A stretch of DNA of 64,000 nucleotides, from contig NZ_JACVTO010000003.1 of NCBI RefSeq assembly GCF_016518545.1, positions 1 through 64,000 of the forward strand. The letters run 5' to 3'. Below the pieces are notes generated by a model, which was not told the origin of the DNA, did not search any database, and saw nothing but the letters and a program-made list of their open reading frames with translations. The position numbers and the translations under genes are program-made. This DNA is from Pseudomonas sp. S30. Lineage in GTDB: Bacteria > Pseudomonadota > Gammaproteobacteria > Pseudomonadales > Pseudomonadaceae. The first letter of the stretch is position 1. The number at the start of each line of letters is the position of its first letter. Positions 10,070 to 19,760 of the stretch are shown here, one piece after another.

Positions 10070-11251
10070 TCAGGCCGCCATGCGCGTCTGTCGACGTCGG
10101 GTCGAAAGCGCAGCACCGACCACCAGTACGCCGCACAACGTGATCACCAGCGACATGGGTACGGCACTGCCGTCATGCAGTGCGCCGACCAGTGCCGCGG
10201 CACCGGCGGCCACGCTGAACTGCAGACTGCCCAGCAAGGCCGAGGCGCTTCCTGCCCTGGCGCCCTGCCCGTTCATCGCACAGGCCGAAGCATTGGGAAT
10301 GATGCAACCCAGGCTGGCGATGCAGACGAACAGGGGGATCAGCAACGGCCAGAGCGCGGCGGGATGCAGGGTAGCCAATGCCAGCAGCAGCGCCCCGGCC
10401 AGCAGGTAGACCCAGACGGCCCTGACCAGCAACCACCCGGGCTGGCGCCTGGACAGCAGCCGTGCATTGAGCTGAGCCACCAGGATGAATCCGGCAGCAT
10501 TGGTGCCGAACAGCCAGCCGTAGTGCTCGGCCGGCACGCCATAGAGCTTGATGAACACGAAGGGAGACCCGGCGATATAGGCGAACATGCCGGCGATGGC
10601 GATGCCGCCGGTCAGGGCATGGCCGATGAACACCGGATCGCGTGCCAGGCGCAGGTATTGGCGCAAGGCGCCCGCGAGCGGTTGCCGCGCAACATGCGCC
10701 GGCAGGCTCTCCGGCAGGCCGAGCGCCACGGCCAGCAACGCCGCGGCACTGAACAGGCTCAAGGACAGGAAAATCGATTGCCAGCCCGCGACGTTCACCA
10801 GCAGCCCACCGAGCATGGGCGCCAGAATCGGCGCCAGCCCCATGACCAGCATGAGCTGCGAGAACACTTTTGCCGACGCCACTGCATCGCATTTGTCGCT
10901 GACGATGGCCCGAGACAGGACCATACCTGCGCAGCCCCCCAGCGCCTGTACGAAACGGGCGAGGATCAGCACCTGCAGGTTGGGTGCATAGGCGCAGGCC
11001 AGGGAGGCCAGGGTGAACAGCGCGACGCCGAACAGCAAGGGCGTACGCCGCCCGAAGCGGTCCGCCGCCGGGCCATACGCCAACTGGCCAATCGAAAGGC
11101 CCAGGAAATAGACCGCCAGGGTGGTCTGGATCTGGCGTTCGTCGGTGGCGAAGGCATGAGCCATGGCCGGAAAAGCAGGCAGGTAAAAATCGATCGCCAG
11201 GGGCCCGAACGCACTCAGGGCGCCGAGGATCATCACCATTCGCAGGTTCAT
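10070..11251 (-). CDS. Bcr/CflA-family drug resistance MFS transporter
   Basis: This 393-residue inner-membrane protein has about 12 hydrophobic segments. The first helix carries the Bcr/CflA pattern GPLAIDFYLPAFP. The loop after TM2 has the MFS motif in GPAADRFGRRTP, and TM4 carries RFVQALGGCAGMVLSRAIVS, the drug:proton antiporter type. Bcr/CflA proteins export bicyclomycin, chloramphenicol, sulphonamides or, in some bacteria, cysteine and peptides; the natural substrate here is unknown. The ribosome binding site is weak. The gene diverges from the Ig-repeat gene over 234 bp. Confidence 0.88.
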   Translation of the reverse strand: MNLRMVMILGALSAFGPLAIDFYLPAFPAMAHAFATDERQIQTTLAVYFLGLSIGQLAYGPAADRFGRRTPLLFGVALFTLASLACAYAPNLQVLILARFVQALGGCAGMVLSRAIVSDKCDAVASAKVFSQLMLVMGLAPILAPMLGGLLVNVAGWQSIFLSLSLFSAAALLAVALGLPESLPAHVARQPLAGALRQYLRLARDPVFIGHALTGGIAIAGMFAYIAGSPFVFIKLYGVPAEHYGWLFGTNAAGFILVAQLNARLLSRRQPGWLLVRAVWVYLLAGALLLALATLHPAALWPLLIPLFVCIASLGCIIPNASACAMNGQGARAGSASALLGSLQFSVAAGAAALVGALHDGSAVPMSLVITLCGVLVVGAALSTRRRQTRMAA

Positions 11252-11485
11252 CTAACATCCGTAGCAGGCTAAGTAAACCGCCAGTCTACAGACCTCCTCG
11301 TCCCCTGCCATGGAAACCTGACAACACGTCACTCTATTTCGCATGCCTGATAAAAGTGCCAGGTTACAGTGAGGGTGGCCAGCCTTAGCATCTTGATCGA
11401 GAGCGATGAGTGGCACCGGCGCTACGCGGTCGATGCCCGCCGTCCATCGTGCAATCGAGACCGATCCCACGATCAGGAGCACGGC

Positions 11486-13177
11486 ATGACATCTTCCAGA
11501 AATGGGCCAGGAAAACTAGGTTTGCCCGAACTCTACTTCACCGACCTAAACGACTCTGCGACCAATCCACGACTGGGTCTGGGCTATGACTTGCTCAAGG
11601 CGCCGGTGCGTCTTCACGCCTCCATGGTCACGCTGCCCAGGGTGAACGACGAGGCGGTGCTGTATTGGAACGATGTTCCCGTCGACAAGATCATCATCGA
11701 TCCAGTACATGTCTCGAGCCTGAGGCTGGAGTTCACGGTCCCGGTGCGCTTCATCCGGCCACCCTCGGGCCGGGTTTACTACACCTACGAAGACACACTC
11801 AGCGGAGCGCCTGTGGAGCGCAGCCCCGAGCGCACCATCGCAGTGAACACCCTGGTGCCGGGCGGCAGCGGTCAGGGTCCGGACCCGCAGCCACCCTACA
11901 ACAACGCTCTGGCACCCTGTATCGTCCAACCCAACCCGGTCACCCATCTGGGCTCACCTGTCACGGTGCAAGTCCCCCGCTGGATCAACAAGGAAATAGG
12001 TGACGAGTTGACGGTACGCTGGGGCAATCTCGAGGTCTCCCATCCAAAGGTCACCGATCCGGCGGCTGTCGAGTGGGTATCGATTCCTCAGCAGGTACTG
12101 CTCGAAGCAGGCACCCATCCCTCGGTGCCGGTGACATACTACATACGCGACCTGGTCGACAATTTCTCGCGACTGGCTCGGCCTGTTCAGGTCGCTGTGC
12201 AGTTGTCGCCATCGACGCTGCGGGCGAACGGCTCGCGGGTCGACCTCATCGACCTCAGGGGCCTGACCCAACTGGACGTCCAGGTGCCGGACTACGGCAT
12301 GCAGCCGGGCGATCAGGTCACCGTGCTCTGGCAGGGAGCGACCCCGCGCCAGAAGACCGAACCTGTGATAGGCAACGGGCCGCTGACGATCCCGCTGGAC
12401 CTGGCGTGGGCACGTGAAAGCAAGGATCGGCAGGTGACTGTCAGCTACAGCGTCGCTCGGGTGAACGGCACATTGACTTCCAGCGCGGTGGTGGCGCGGG
12501 TCAAGGAGTCCGAGGAGCAGGTGTCGCTGCCTGCTCCCACCGTCCAGGACCTGCAGAATGGCATGCTCGACCAGCGCTGGTTGCGCAAGAACCGCAACGG
12601 CGAGGCTACCGTGGTGGTGCCGGCCTACACGGGCATGCGCGTTGGCCACTCGGTGCGGGTGACCTGGTCCAACAACATCAACTGGAATACGCCTGTGCAG
12701 ACGGTACGTGCCATTGGTCCGATGGAGTTCAAGATCCAGTACACCGAGATCATCGACACCATTGGCGGCACCGCGAATGTCAACTACACCGTCCTCACCG
12801 AACCCAACGGTCCGGTTCACGCATCGCCCTTCTATCGCTGCCGGGTGAAGGACAATCCCGCGCCCTTCCAATCGATGCCCCCACCGATCATGGCGCGTGC
12901 CAATCAGGTACGGATCGCCAAGACCGGCAATACGGCCTGGCGCGTGAAGGTACTCTGGGCGCATCCCGAGTCGGGTTGGGCACAGGAGTCTCCCCTGCTG
13001 CGCTATTCCAGCAATGGTCAAGCCGCGCTGGAGTGGACGGTACCGGCGGCGTGGATCGCAGCGAACCGTGGCCGCAGGGTCTATGTGAACTACTCCATGA
13101 GCCAGGACGCCAGCGGAGGAACGCCGGATACGGGTATCTGCTTCTCGCGCTACCTGCACTACGACGTCCCTGCCTGA
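11486..13177 (+). CDS. Uncharacterised protein made of about five Ig-like beta-sandwich repeats
   Basis: This 563-residue protein has no recognised enzyme motif. I see about five degenerate repeats of 85-100 residues (roughly 20-122, 146-240, 255-340, 370-456, 470-563). Each has a tryptophan strand such as LYWNDVPV, VRWGNLEV, VLWQGATP, VTWSNNIN or VLWAHPES. Each ends in a strand of the type VYYTYED, VTYYIRD, VTVSYSV, VNYTVLT or VYVNYSM, followed by a serine and a basic strand. This fits tandem Ig-like domains, as in large Pseudomonas surface or toxin-associated proteins. There is no signal peptide or membrane segment, so secretion by a standard route is not supported. Start: the ATG at 11486 has AGGAG; the frame is open upstream to 11369. 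It lies between the exporter and the copper locus and looks like a strain-variable insertion. Confidence 0.72.
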   Translation: MTSSRNGPGKLGLPELYFTDLNDSATNPRLGLGYDLLKAPVRLHASMVTLPRVNDEAVLYWNDVPVDKIIIDPVHVSSLRLEFTVPVRFIRPPSGRVYYTYEDTLSGAPVERSPERTIAVNTLVPGGSGQGPDPQPPYNNALAPCIVQPNPVTHLGSPVTVQVPRWINKEIGDELTVRWGNLEVSHPKVTDPAAVEWVSIPQQVLLEAGTHPSVPVTYYIRDLVDNFSRLARPVQVAVQLSPSTLRANGSRVDLIDLRGLTQLDVQVPDYGMQPGDQVTVLWQGATPRQKTEPVIGNGPLTIPLDLAWARESKDRQVTVSYSVARVNGTLTSSAVVARVKESEEQVSLPAPTVQDLQNGMLDQRWLRKNRNGEATVVVPAYTGMRVGHSVRVTWSNNINWNTPVQTVRAIGPMEFKIQYTEIIDTIGGTANVNYTVLTEPNGPVHASPFYRCRVKDNPAPFQSMPPPIMARANQVRIAKTGNTAWRVKVLWAHPESGWAQESPLLRYSSNGQAALEWTVPAAWIAANRGRRVYVNYSMSQDASGGTPDTGICFSRYLHYDVPA

Positions 13178-13186
13178 ACTGAGGGT

Positions 13187-13210
13187 GCGGCGGCCTTCGA
13201 GCGCCGCCGC
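13187..13210. terminator. Hairpin between convergent genes
   Basis: An 8-bp GC stem (GCGGCGGC with GCCGCCGC, 8-nt loop) sits in the 37-bp gap between the Ig-repeat gene and the minus-strand copZ. It may terminate both, but neither side has a T-tract. Confidence 0.35.
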
Positions 13211-13214
13211 GCAT

Positions 13215-13412
13215 TCAGGCGACCTGTGCCTGATAGCCTTCCTCGCCCAGCGCCTCGACGATTCGCTGCGCCGACGCAGTGCCTTATACCTTCACCTGAC
13301 GCCCGGCCAGGTCGACTTCGACCTGGGCACTGCCATCGAGCGCCTGAATCGCCTTGGTCACCGCCTTGACGCAATGGCCGCAGGTCATGCCTTGAACGTT
13401 GAACACTTGCAT
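13215..13412 (-). pseudogene. copZ: Copper chaperone CopZ, broken by an in-frame stop
   Basis: From the ATG at 13412, with an excellent AAGGAGGT upstream, the frame reads MQVFNVQGMTCGHCVKAVTK and continues as a typical heavy-metal-associated domain. The CxxC copper site is at residues 11-14. Codon 43 is TAA (13286-13284), where relatives would normally have a glutamate codon; GAA to TAA is a single-base change. Beyond it the same frame resumes with GTASAQRIVEALGEEGYQAQ and ends at the normal TGA (13217-13215), giving 65 residues. The product would be a 42-residue fragment that keeps the metal motif but lacks the second helix and last strand. It should deliver Cu(I) to the ATPase nearby. A sequencing error is the main alternative. 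Confidence 0.85.
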
Positions 13413-13557
13413 GGTGCTACCTCCTTCGGGGTTTGCCGCAGTTTCAACCTTCCCTCCGTGACAAGGTCAAGTGCTTCTCGCAACGACCGGGCTGGCATTC
13501 CGAGCCAAGCTCGGCCAAGCTGCGGCTTTGCGGATCGTCAGCAACAAGGAGACTCTC

Positions 13558-13944
13558 ATGTTCAGGGTAACGGCGGGCGTTGTCGGGCTTTTGAGCGTGC
13601 TGGCCGCAGTGCCGCCCGCCAGCGCCGAGGGCAATGCGCAATACGGTGTGCTGATCATTTCCCGTGAGCGCCTGGAAGTGGCTACCAGTTGCGAAATCGG
13701 TGTCTATCTCAACGACCAGCTCTCAGGACGCGTGTTTCAGGAGCAGTCGACCTCGTTCAACCTGCCGCCTGGGCCGGTGGATGTGCGCTTGCGCCAACTG
13801 CCCGGGCAGATGCCGGGCTGCGCGTCGGGCGTGGAGGACCAGCGCAGCACTCGACTGCTCATGAAGGCCGGCGAGATCAGCAAGTACCGCATCACCTTGG
13901 GGCAGAACGGGCTGGGGCTCACGCGAGCGGACCTGGGGTATTGA
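13558..13944 (+). CDS. Small periplasmic protein of the copper locus, unknown function
   Basis: This 128-residue protein starts at an ATG with AAGGAG. Residues 1-22 form a clear Sec signal peptide ending in PPASA before EGNAQYG. The mature part has two cysteines (TSCEIG and MPGCASG) that could form a disulphide, and a beta-rich pattern. No metal-binding His/Met cluster is present, so copper binding is not evident. It is found between copZ and the copper ATPase, and its stop codon overlaps the -35 element of the ATPase promoter. Its role in copper handling is inferred from position only. Confidence 0.7.
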   Translation: MFRVTAGVVGLLSVLAAVPPASAEGNAQYGVLIISRERLEVATSCEIGVYLNDQLSGRVFQEQSTSFNLPPGPVDVRLRQLPGQMPGCASGVEDQRSTRLLMKAGEISKYRITLGQNGLGLTRADLGY

Positions 13945-13971
13945 CCTTACCCAGGTGGTAAGGTTGATGCT
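13941..13971 (+). promoter_or_regulatory. CueR-type promoter/operator of the copper ATPase
   Basis: A -35 box TTGACC (13941-13946) and a -10 box GATGCT (13966-13971) are separated by 19 bp, the over-long spacer typical of MerR-family activation. Between them lies a dyad, ACCTTACC and GGTAAGGT around CAGGT (13944-13964), close to the known copper-responsive CueR operator pattern. The site is intact although the cueR gene itself is broken. Confidence 0.85.
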
Positions 13972-13996
13972 CATGGCCTGATCAAGGAGAGACGCC

Positions 13997-16399
13997 ATGC
14001 CCGCATCCATCACCTTCGACCTGCCGATCGACGGCATGACCTGCGCCAGCTGCGCCGGGCGTGTCGAGCGCGCGTTACGCAAAGTCAGCGGCGCCGAGCA
14101 GGTCAGTGTCAACCTGGCGACCGAGCAGGCGCGAGTCCAGGCGCCTGCCGCCAGCCTGACGCAACTGGTCGAGGCCGTGCGCCAGGCCGGTTACCGCGTG
14201 CCGACCCGCATGCTGGAACTGCAGATCACCGGCATGACCTGCGCCAGCTGCGCCGGCCGGGTCGAGCGCGCCCTGGGCAAACTGCCAGGGGTGGAACAGG
14301 TCAGCGTCAACCTCGCCAGCGAGCGTGCCCATGTCGAGGTGCTGGGCAGTGTCGCCGACGCATCGCTGATCGCCGCGGTGCAGCAGGCAGGCTATGGTGC
14401 CAGCCTGCCAGGCAGCGGCGATGAGCTGCGCCGGGATGCCCAGCGACGCCTGCGTCATGAGCGCCTGGCCGTGGTGATGGCGCTGCTGCTGGCCTTGCCG
14501 CTGGTGCTGCCCATGCTGGTCCAGCCCTTCGGTCTGCACTGGATGCTGCCGGCCTGGGCGCAATTCGTGCTGGCCACCCCTGTGCAGTTCATTCTCGGCG
14601 CGCGCTTCTATCGGGCGGCGTGGAAAGCCGTGCGGGCCGGCGCTGGCAACATGGACCTGCTGGTGGCGCTAGGCACCAGTGCAGGCTACGGCTTGAGCCT
14701 GTACGAGTGGGCGCAGGCGCCTGCCGGCATGCAGCCGCACCTGTACTTCGAAGCCTCGGCGGTGGTGATCGCCCTGGTGCTGCTGGGCAAGTACCTGGAG
14801 AGCCGAGCCAAACGCCAGACCGCCAGTGCCATCCGCGCGCTGGAAGCTCTGCGACCGGAGCGCGCGGTACGTGTGGTCGAGGGGCGCGAAGAGGATGTGG
14901 CGATCAGCCAGTTGCAACTGGGTGACACGGTGCTGGTCAAGCCGGGCGAACGCTTCCCGGTCGATGGCCAAGTGCTCGAAGGCAGCAGTCATGCCGACGA
15001 GGCGCTGATCAGCGGTGAAAGCCTGCCGGTGGCCAAGGCACCTGGCGACCCGGTCACCGGGGGCGCGATCAACGGTGAGGGACGATTGCTGGTGCGCACC
15101 CAGGCACTGGGTACCGAAACCGTACTGGCGCGCATCATTCGTCTGGTCGAGGATGCCCAGGCCGCCAAGGCACCTATCCAGAAGCTGGTCGACCGGGTCA
15201 GTCAGGTGTTCGTGCCGGCGGTACTGGTGCTGGCCGTGATCACGCTGGCCGGCTGGTGGCTGGCCGGTGCGCCTCTGGAAAATGCGTTGATCAATGCAGT
15301 CGCCGTGCTCGTCATCGCCTGCCCCTGCGCGTTGGGGCTGGCCACGCCAGCGGCGATCATGGCCGGCACCGGCGTGGCCGCACGCCACGGTATCCTGATC
15401 AAGGACGCCGAGGCCCTGGAACGTGCCCATGGGGTGAGCGGTGTGGTGTTCGACAAGACCGGCACCCTCACCTCCGGCAGCCCGCGCATCGTCCATCTCC
15501 AGGCGGCGGCAGGCGATGAACAGGCCCTGCTGCGCCTGGCCGGCGCCCTGCAGCGCGGCAGCGAGCACCCGCTGGCCAAGGCGGTACTCGACGCCGGCGC
15601 CGAGCAGGGGCTGGACATACCCCCGGTGAGCGACAGCCGGTCGCTCACCGGGCGCGGTATCCAGGGCGAGGTTCAGGGTCGGGTCATGGCGCTGGGCAAC
15701 CGCCGCCTGCTCGACGAGAGCGGATTGCAGCCCGGTGCGCTGCAGGCCAGCGCCCAGGCCTGGGAAGCCGAGGGGCGGACGCTGTCCTGGCTGATCGAGC
15801 GCTCGCCACAGCCTCGGGTCCTGGGCCTGTTCGCCTTTGGCGACAGCCTCAAGCCGGGCGCCGAAAAGGCGATCGCCGCGCTGCACGCCCAGAGCATCGC
15901 CACCCACCTGCTGACCGGCGACAACCGTGGCAGCGCCCAGGTGGTGGCCCAGGCGCTGGGAATCGACGACGTGCATGCCGAGGTGCTGCCGGCCGACAAG
16001 GCTGCGACCGTCAACGCGTTGAAGCAGCAGGGCGCGATCGCCATGGTCGGCGACGGCATCAACGACGCGCCGGCCCTGGCCGCTGCCGACATCGGCATCG
16101 CCATGGGCGGCGGTACCGACGTGGCCATGCAGGCCGCCGGTATCACCCTGATGCGCGGCGACCCGCGGCTGGTGCCGGCAGCCCTGGAGATCAGCCGCAA
16201 AACCTACGCCAAGATCCGCCAGAACCTGTTCTGGGCGTTCATCTACAACCTGGTGGGCATTCCCCTGGCCGCGTTCGGCTATCTCAATCCGGTGCTGGCC
16301 GGTGCGGCCATGGCGTTGTCCAGCGTCAGCGTGGTCAGCAATGCGCTGTGGCTCAAGACCTGGAAACCCGCCGACAATGCCCCGCAGGAGACCCCATGA
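13997..16399 (+). CDS. copA: Cu(I)-exporting P1B-type ATPase
   Basis: This 800-residue inner-membrane pump (also called CueA in P. putida) exports Cu(I), and probably Ag(I), from the cytoplasm. Two N-terminal heavy-metal domains carry [15 protein letters not shown] with CxxC at residues 16-19 and 82-85. The CPC transport motif is at 442-444, the phosphorylated aspartate of DKTGT at 486, and the hinge GDGINDAP at 685-692. About eight membrane helices are visible. The ATG has AAGGAG. Transcription should start from the CueR-type promoter just upstream. The 3' end overlaps the cueR start by 4 bp (ATGA), so the two genes would be translationally coupled. No defect is seen in this gene. Confidence 0.96.
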   Translation: MPASITFDLPIDGMTCASCAGRVERALRKVSGAEQVSVNLATEQARVQAPAASLTQLVEAVRQAGYRVPTRMLELQITGMTCASCAGRVERALGKLPGVEQVSVNLASERAHVEVLGSVADASLIAAVQQAGYGASLPGSGDELRRDAQRRLRHERLAVVMALLLALPLVLPMLVQPFGLHWMLPAWAQFVLATPVQFILGARFYRAAWKAVRAGAGNMDLLVALGTSAGYGLSLYEWAQAPAGMQPHLYFEASAVVIALVLLGKYLESRAKRQTASAIRALEALRPERAVRVVEGREEDVAISQLQLGDTVLVKPGERFPVDGQVLEGSSHADEALISGESLPVAKAPGDPVTGGAINGEGRLLVRTQALGTETVLARIIRLVEDAQAAKAPIQKLVDRVSQVFVPAVLVLAVITLAGWWLAGAPLENALINAVAVLVIACPCALGLATPAAIMAGTGVAARHGILIKDAEALERAHGVSGVVFDKTGTLTSGSPRIVHLQAAAGDEQALLRLAGALQRGSEHPLAKAVLDAGAEQGLDIPPVSDSRSLTGRGIQGEVQGRVMALGNRRLLDESGLQPGALQASAQAWEAEGRTLSWLIERSPQPRVLGLFAFGDSLKPGAEKAIAALHAQSIATHLLTGDNRGSAQVVAQALGIDDVHAEVLPADKAATVNALKQQGAIAMVGDGINDAPALAAADIGIAMGGGTDVAMQAAGITLMRGDPRLVPAALEISRKTYAKIRQNLFWAFIYNLVGIPLAAFGYLNPVLAGAAMALSSVSVVSNALWLKTWKPADNAPQETP

Positions 16400-16800
16400 A
16401 CATCGGTTAGGCCGCGCGACGCACCGGCCTCAGTGCCAAGATGATTCGCTATTACGAGTCCATCGGCCTGCTCAAGCCGGCGCTGCGCAGTGACAGTGGG
16501 TATCGCCTCTACCAGCAGGATGACCTGCATCACCTGAATTTCATCAAACGCTCACGAGACCTGGGCTTCTCGCTGGAGGAGGTGGGCCGGCTGCTGGCGC
16601 TGTGGCAGGACCGCCAGCGCGCCAGTGCCGACGTCAAGGCGCTGGCGACCCAGCACATCGATGAGTTGAATCGGCGGATCGAGGAAATGGTGGGCCTGCG
16701 TGACACCCTGAGCGAGTTGATCGCTCACTGCCAGGGTGACGATCGGCCGGATTGCCCGATTCTTCAGGGCCTGGCCAATGAGGGTGATTGCTGTGGATAA
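16396..16800 (+). pseudogene. cueR: Copper-responsive MerR-family regulator CueR, stop at codon 5
   Basis: The expected start ATG at 16396 overlaps the copA stop and has AGGAG upstream. The frame reads MNIG, then TAG (16408-16410) where a glutamine codon is expected (CAG to TAG), then AARRTGLSAKMIRYYESIGL and the rest of a 134-residue CueR. The two metal-binding cysteines near the end of CueR proteins are visible here in [19 protein letters not shown]. The next in-frame ATG is 16441, without a ribosome binding site; a product from there (119 residues) would lack the first helix of the DNA-binding helix-turn-helix. Function is therefore doubtful. Amber suppression or a sequencing error are the alternatives. 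Confidence 0.85.
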
Positions 16801-16896
16801 GCAGCGCAGCAGGGCTCGGCGGTAGGCCACATGAGCCAAAAACGACCGAAAGCGTCTTTAACGTAGATTTCATCTGCAATTCCTACGAGTCTTCCT

Positions 16897-16923
16897 TCAG
16901 AAATGTTCGCGTTCTGCCGATGC
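16897..16923 (+). promoter_or_regulatory. Candidate sigma-28 (FliA) promoter of the chemoreceptor gene
   Basis: TCAGAAAT, an 11-bp spacer and GCCGATGC fit the 8-11-8 layout of flagellar sigma-28 promoters; the -10 half matches 6 of 8 consensus bases, the -35 half poorly. It lies 47 bp before the ATG of a chemoreceptor gene, where such a promoter is expected. Confidence 0.35.
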
Positions 16924-16970
16924 TCTTCATATCGGTTACCTGCCTTGACAAAAACAACCCAGGAGCGCGA

Positions 16971-18914
16971 ATGAACATCAAGCAAAAACTTACCTGGGCC
17001 TTCGCGGTGATCGCCGGTTTGCCCATCGTCATCGTCGCCACCCTGGTGGTCATGAACCTGCGCGAAGATGCCCGCGAAGATTTCCTCGATGGCAGTACCC
17101 GCGAGATTCGCCAGATCGTCAACGCGATGAACATCTTCTTCCAGGCCATCGACGAAAACGTCGACTACCTGGCATCGCTCCCCGAACTCGCGGCCTCCGG
17201 CAGCGACCTGACCAAGTACATGGGCGCCTCGGCGCCTGCCGAGCGGGGTACTCAGGACGAGGCGATCATGGTGAGTCTCACGCGCCTGGCCCAGACCCAC
17301 CCGGCCTATGCCTACGTCTCCTATGGCGTGGCCGACGGCGGCTACGTGAGCTGGCCGCCTGGCCAGAAGTACACCAGCTACGACCCACGCGTACGGCCCT
17401 GGTATCAACTGGCGATGGCCAACCCCGGCAAGACCGTGCGCAGCGACGCCTACTATTGGGCCACCGATGACCAGGTGCTGATCAGCACCGTGCGGGCCAT
17501 CGGCAACCAGCTGGGCAATCCGGGTGGGGTGATCAACATCGATGTCTCGCTCAAGGCCCTCACCGAGATCGTCAAGAAGATCAAGCTGGGTGACAGCGGC
17601 TACCTGATGCTGGTGGAAAAGAACGGCAACGTGCTGGTGGATCCTCGCGACCCCGCCCACAATTTCAAGCAACTGGAAAGCTTCGGTGGCGGCTATGCCG
17701 ACCTGGCCAAGGCTGGCAAGGGCCTGGTGAAGGTGAAGATCGGCGACGAGTCGTACATGGCCAACGTCTACACCGACGACCGGTTGGGCTGGACCTTCAT
17801 CGGCCTGATCCAGGAAACCGAAGTGATGCAGGCCGCCACGCGGCTCACCTGGCTGATCGGCAGCATCGCGCTCGCGCTGGCAGCGCTGTTCGCCGTGGTC
17901 GGTGCCACTTTCGCCAAGCTGATCGTGCGTCCGATCAATGGCGTGACCCGCGGGCTGGAGGACATCGCCCAGGGCGAAGGCGACCTGACGCGCAACCTCG
18001 ATGTACGCGGCAATGACGAAACCGCGCAACTGGCCAGCTGGTTCAACCAGTTCCTGGGGGCGATCCGCGGTCTGATCCAGCACATTGGCGGCGCGGCGGG
18101 GAAAATCCTCAGCACCTCGGCCAGTTCGACCCGGGTCTCCGGTGACATGGCCGAGGCGGCCGGTCGTCAACGCGAAGCCGTGGACATGGTCTCCACTGCC
18201 TTCCACGAGATGGTCGCCACCGCCAACGAGGTGGCCCGTTCCTGCAGCCAGGCTGCGCAGTCGGCCGACAGCGGCCAGCAACAGGCGCGCGAGGGGCAGC
18301 AGCAGATCGATGCCGCCGTGCAGAGCGTCGACCGCCTGAGCCACGAGATCGAACAGTCCGCCCAGTCGATGCAGCAACTGGAGCGCGACAGCACTTCGAT
18401 CCAGTCGATCCTCGGCACCATCCGCTCGATCGCCGAGCAGACCAACCTGCTGGCGCTCAATGCCGCCATCGAGGCGGCGCGCGCCGGTGAACAAGGCCGC
18501 GGCTTTGCGGTGGTGGCCGACGAGGTCCGTGCGCTGGCCAAGCGCACCGCCGACTCGACCGCGGAAATCGACGGGCTGCTCGGCACCCTGGCCAACCGTA
18601 CCGCGCAGGTGGCCGCGCAGATGCACGCGAGCCTGGAAGTGTCGCAGCAGTCGGTCAGCCGGATCGGCGAGGCGCGCGACAGCTTCGGCCATATCCGTGA
18701 GTCGGTGGACGTGATCCGCGACATGAATACGCAGATCGCCACGGCCGCCGAGGAGCAACACCAGGTGGCCGAGGACATCAACCGCCACATCAGCCAGATC
18801 CATGGCGATGCCCAGTTGGTGGCCGAACTGGCGCAGGCGGCGCGGCAGGATTCGCAAAGCCTGGAGGGCTTGTCCAACGAGCTGGACGCCTTGGTGCGGC
18901 GCTTCAGAACCTGA
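16971..18914 (+). CDS. Methyl-accepting chemotaxis protein with a periplasmic dCache domain
   Basis: This 647-residue chemoreceptor has TM1 at about residues 9-29, a periplasmic double-Cache domain of about 250 residues, TM2 near 287-309 and a HAMP domain starting at [10 protein letters not shown]. The cytoplasmic signalling tip is [20 protein letters not shown]. The ligand domain contains [12 protein letters not shown] and later a [10 protein letters not shown] segment; the RPWY and aspartate pattern resembles amino-acid-binding dCache domains, but several other ligands are possible. The frame is open upstream, but AGGAG and the normal membrane start select the ATG at 16971. It ends 18 bp from the convergent AraC-type gene. 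Confidence 0.93.
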   Translation: MNIKQKLTWAFAVIAGLPIVIVATLVVMNLREDAREDFLDGSTREIRQIVNAMNIFFQAIDENVDYLASLPELAASGSDLTKYMGASAPAERGTQDEAIMVSLTRLAQTHPAYAYVSYGVADGGYVSWPPGQKYTSYDPRVRPWYQLAMANPGKTVRSDAYYWATDDQVLISTVRAIGNQLGNPGGVINIDVSLKALTEIVKKIKLGDSGYLMLVEKNGNVLVDPRDPAHNFKQLESFGGGYADLAKAGKGLVKVKIGDESYMANVYTDDRLGWTFIGLIQETEVMQAATRLTWLIGSIALALAALFAVVGATFAKLIVRPINGVTRGLEDIAQGEGDLTRNLDVRGNDETAQLASWFNQFLGAIRGLIQHIGGAAGKILSTSASSTRVSGDMAEAAGRQREAVDMVSTAFHEMVATANEVARSCSQAAQSADSGQQQAREGQQQIDAAVQSVDRLSHEIEQSAQSMQQLERDSTSIQSILGTIRSIAEQTNLLALNAAIEAARAGEQGRGFAVVADEVRALAKRTADSTAEIDGLLGTLANRTAQVAAQMHASLEVSQQSVSRIGEARDSFGHIRESVDVIRDMNTQIATAAEEQHQVAEDINRHISQIHGDAQLVAELAQAARQDSQSLEGLSNELDALVRRFRT

Positions 18915-18932
18915 GTGGGGGCAGGCGCTTCG

Positions 18933-19733
18933 CTAAAGGCGCAATTCGCCGGGCGTGGCGCCGAACAGTTGCTTGAAGGCGGCGATGTAGGCCGACGTGG
19001 AGTCGTAGCCACAGCCCAGCGCGGCGTCGGTCACGCTCTGCCCGGCCTCCAGCAGCGCCAGCGACGACAGCAGGCGCATGCGCTGGCGCCAGTTGCGAAA
19101 GCTAAGGCCCGTCTCGCGCTGGAACAGGCGCATCAAGGTCTTCTCGGAAACGCCCAGCTGCAGGGACCACTGCTGCAGGGTCTGGCTCTGGTCAGGCGCC
19201 GCGATCAGCCGATTGCACAAGGCGAGCAGGCCCGGGTGGCGCGGCAGCGGCAACGAGAAGCCCACCTGGGGCAGTGCCTGCAACTGATCGAGCAGCACCG
19301 CCACCAGACGCGCTTCGGCCGTGTCGCCCTCAGGGTAGGTCGCGGGCATGTGGCAGAACTGCTTGATCAGCTCGCGAGCCAGGGGCGTCACCTCCAGGAC
19401 TCGGCAGGCCTCGTCGGCCCAGGCGCAGGCATCGCGGCGCACGTAGAGGCTGCGCATCTCCGCCTGCATGGAAGTGACCACCTCGTGCTCCAGCCCTGCG
19501 GGAATCCACACCCCCCACTGCGGCGGCGCGAAATAGCTGCCGTCGCTGGTATAGACCCCCAGGACCCCGCTGATGGCGTAGGAAAACTGCGCCCAGTCAT
19601 GCTGGTGGCGGGTAGTCCAGGAGCCGGCGCCGAGGCTTTCGGCGCGCGCGTACAGCGGCCGCGGCAACTGCTGCAGATCGGGAATGGCACGTGGCGGAGC
19701 GAGGCTGACGGAAGACGGCATGGCACGGGTCAT
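18933..19733 (-). CDS. AraC-family transcriptional regulator with N-terminal cupin domain
   Basis: This 266-residue protein has an N-terminal cupin-like sensor (about residues 20-110; HQHDWAQFSYAISG and PPQWGVWIPAGLEHEV). A C-terminal AraC DNA-binding domain contains QQWSLQLGVSEKTLMRLFQ and CGYDSTSAYIAAFKQLFG. The order and length match the single-cupin AraC group that often represses or activates a neighbouring exporter or enzyme. Candidate starts are the ATG at 19733 and another four codons later. It lies 27 bp downstream of the thiolase gene on the same strand and may be co-transcribed with it. Confidence 0.85.
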   Translation of the reverse strand: MTRAMPSSVSLAPPRAIPDLQQLPRPLYARAESLGAGSWTTRHQHDWAQFSYAISGVLGVYTSDGSYFAPPQWGVWIPAGLEHEVVTSMQAEMRSLYVRRDACAWADEACRVLEVTPLARELIKQFCHMPATYPEGDTAEARLVAVLLDQLQALPQVGFSLPLPRHPGLLALCNRLIAAPDQSQTLQQWSLQLGVSEKTLMRLFQRETGLSFRNWRQRMRLLSSLALLEAGQSVTDAALGCGYDSTSAYIAAFKQLFGATPGELRL

Positions 19734-19760
19734 CGAGACGAGTGCCGCAAGGTTATCACC

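Noticed and set aside
10175..11272. Plus-strand frame opposite the Bcr/CflA gene
   Set aside because: The minus-strand frame has twelve membrane segments and family motifs; the opposite frame is low-complexity.
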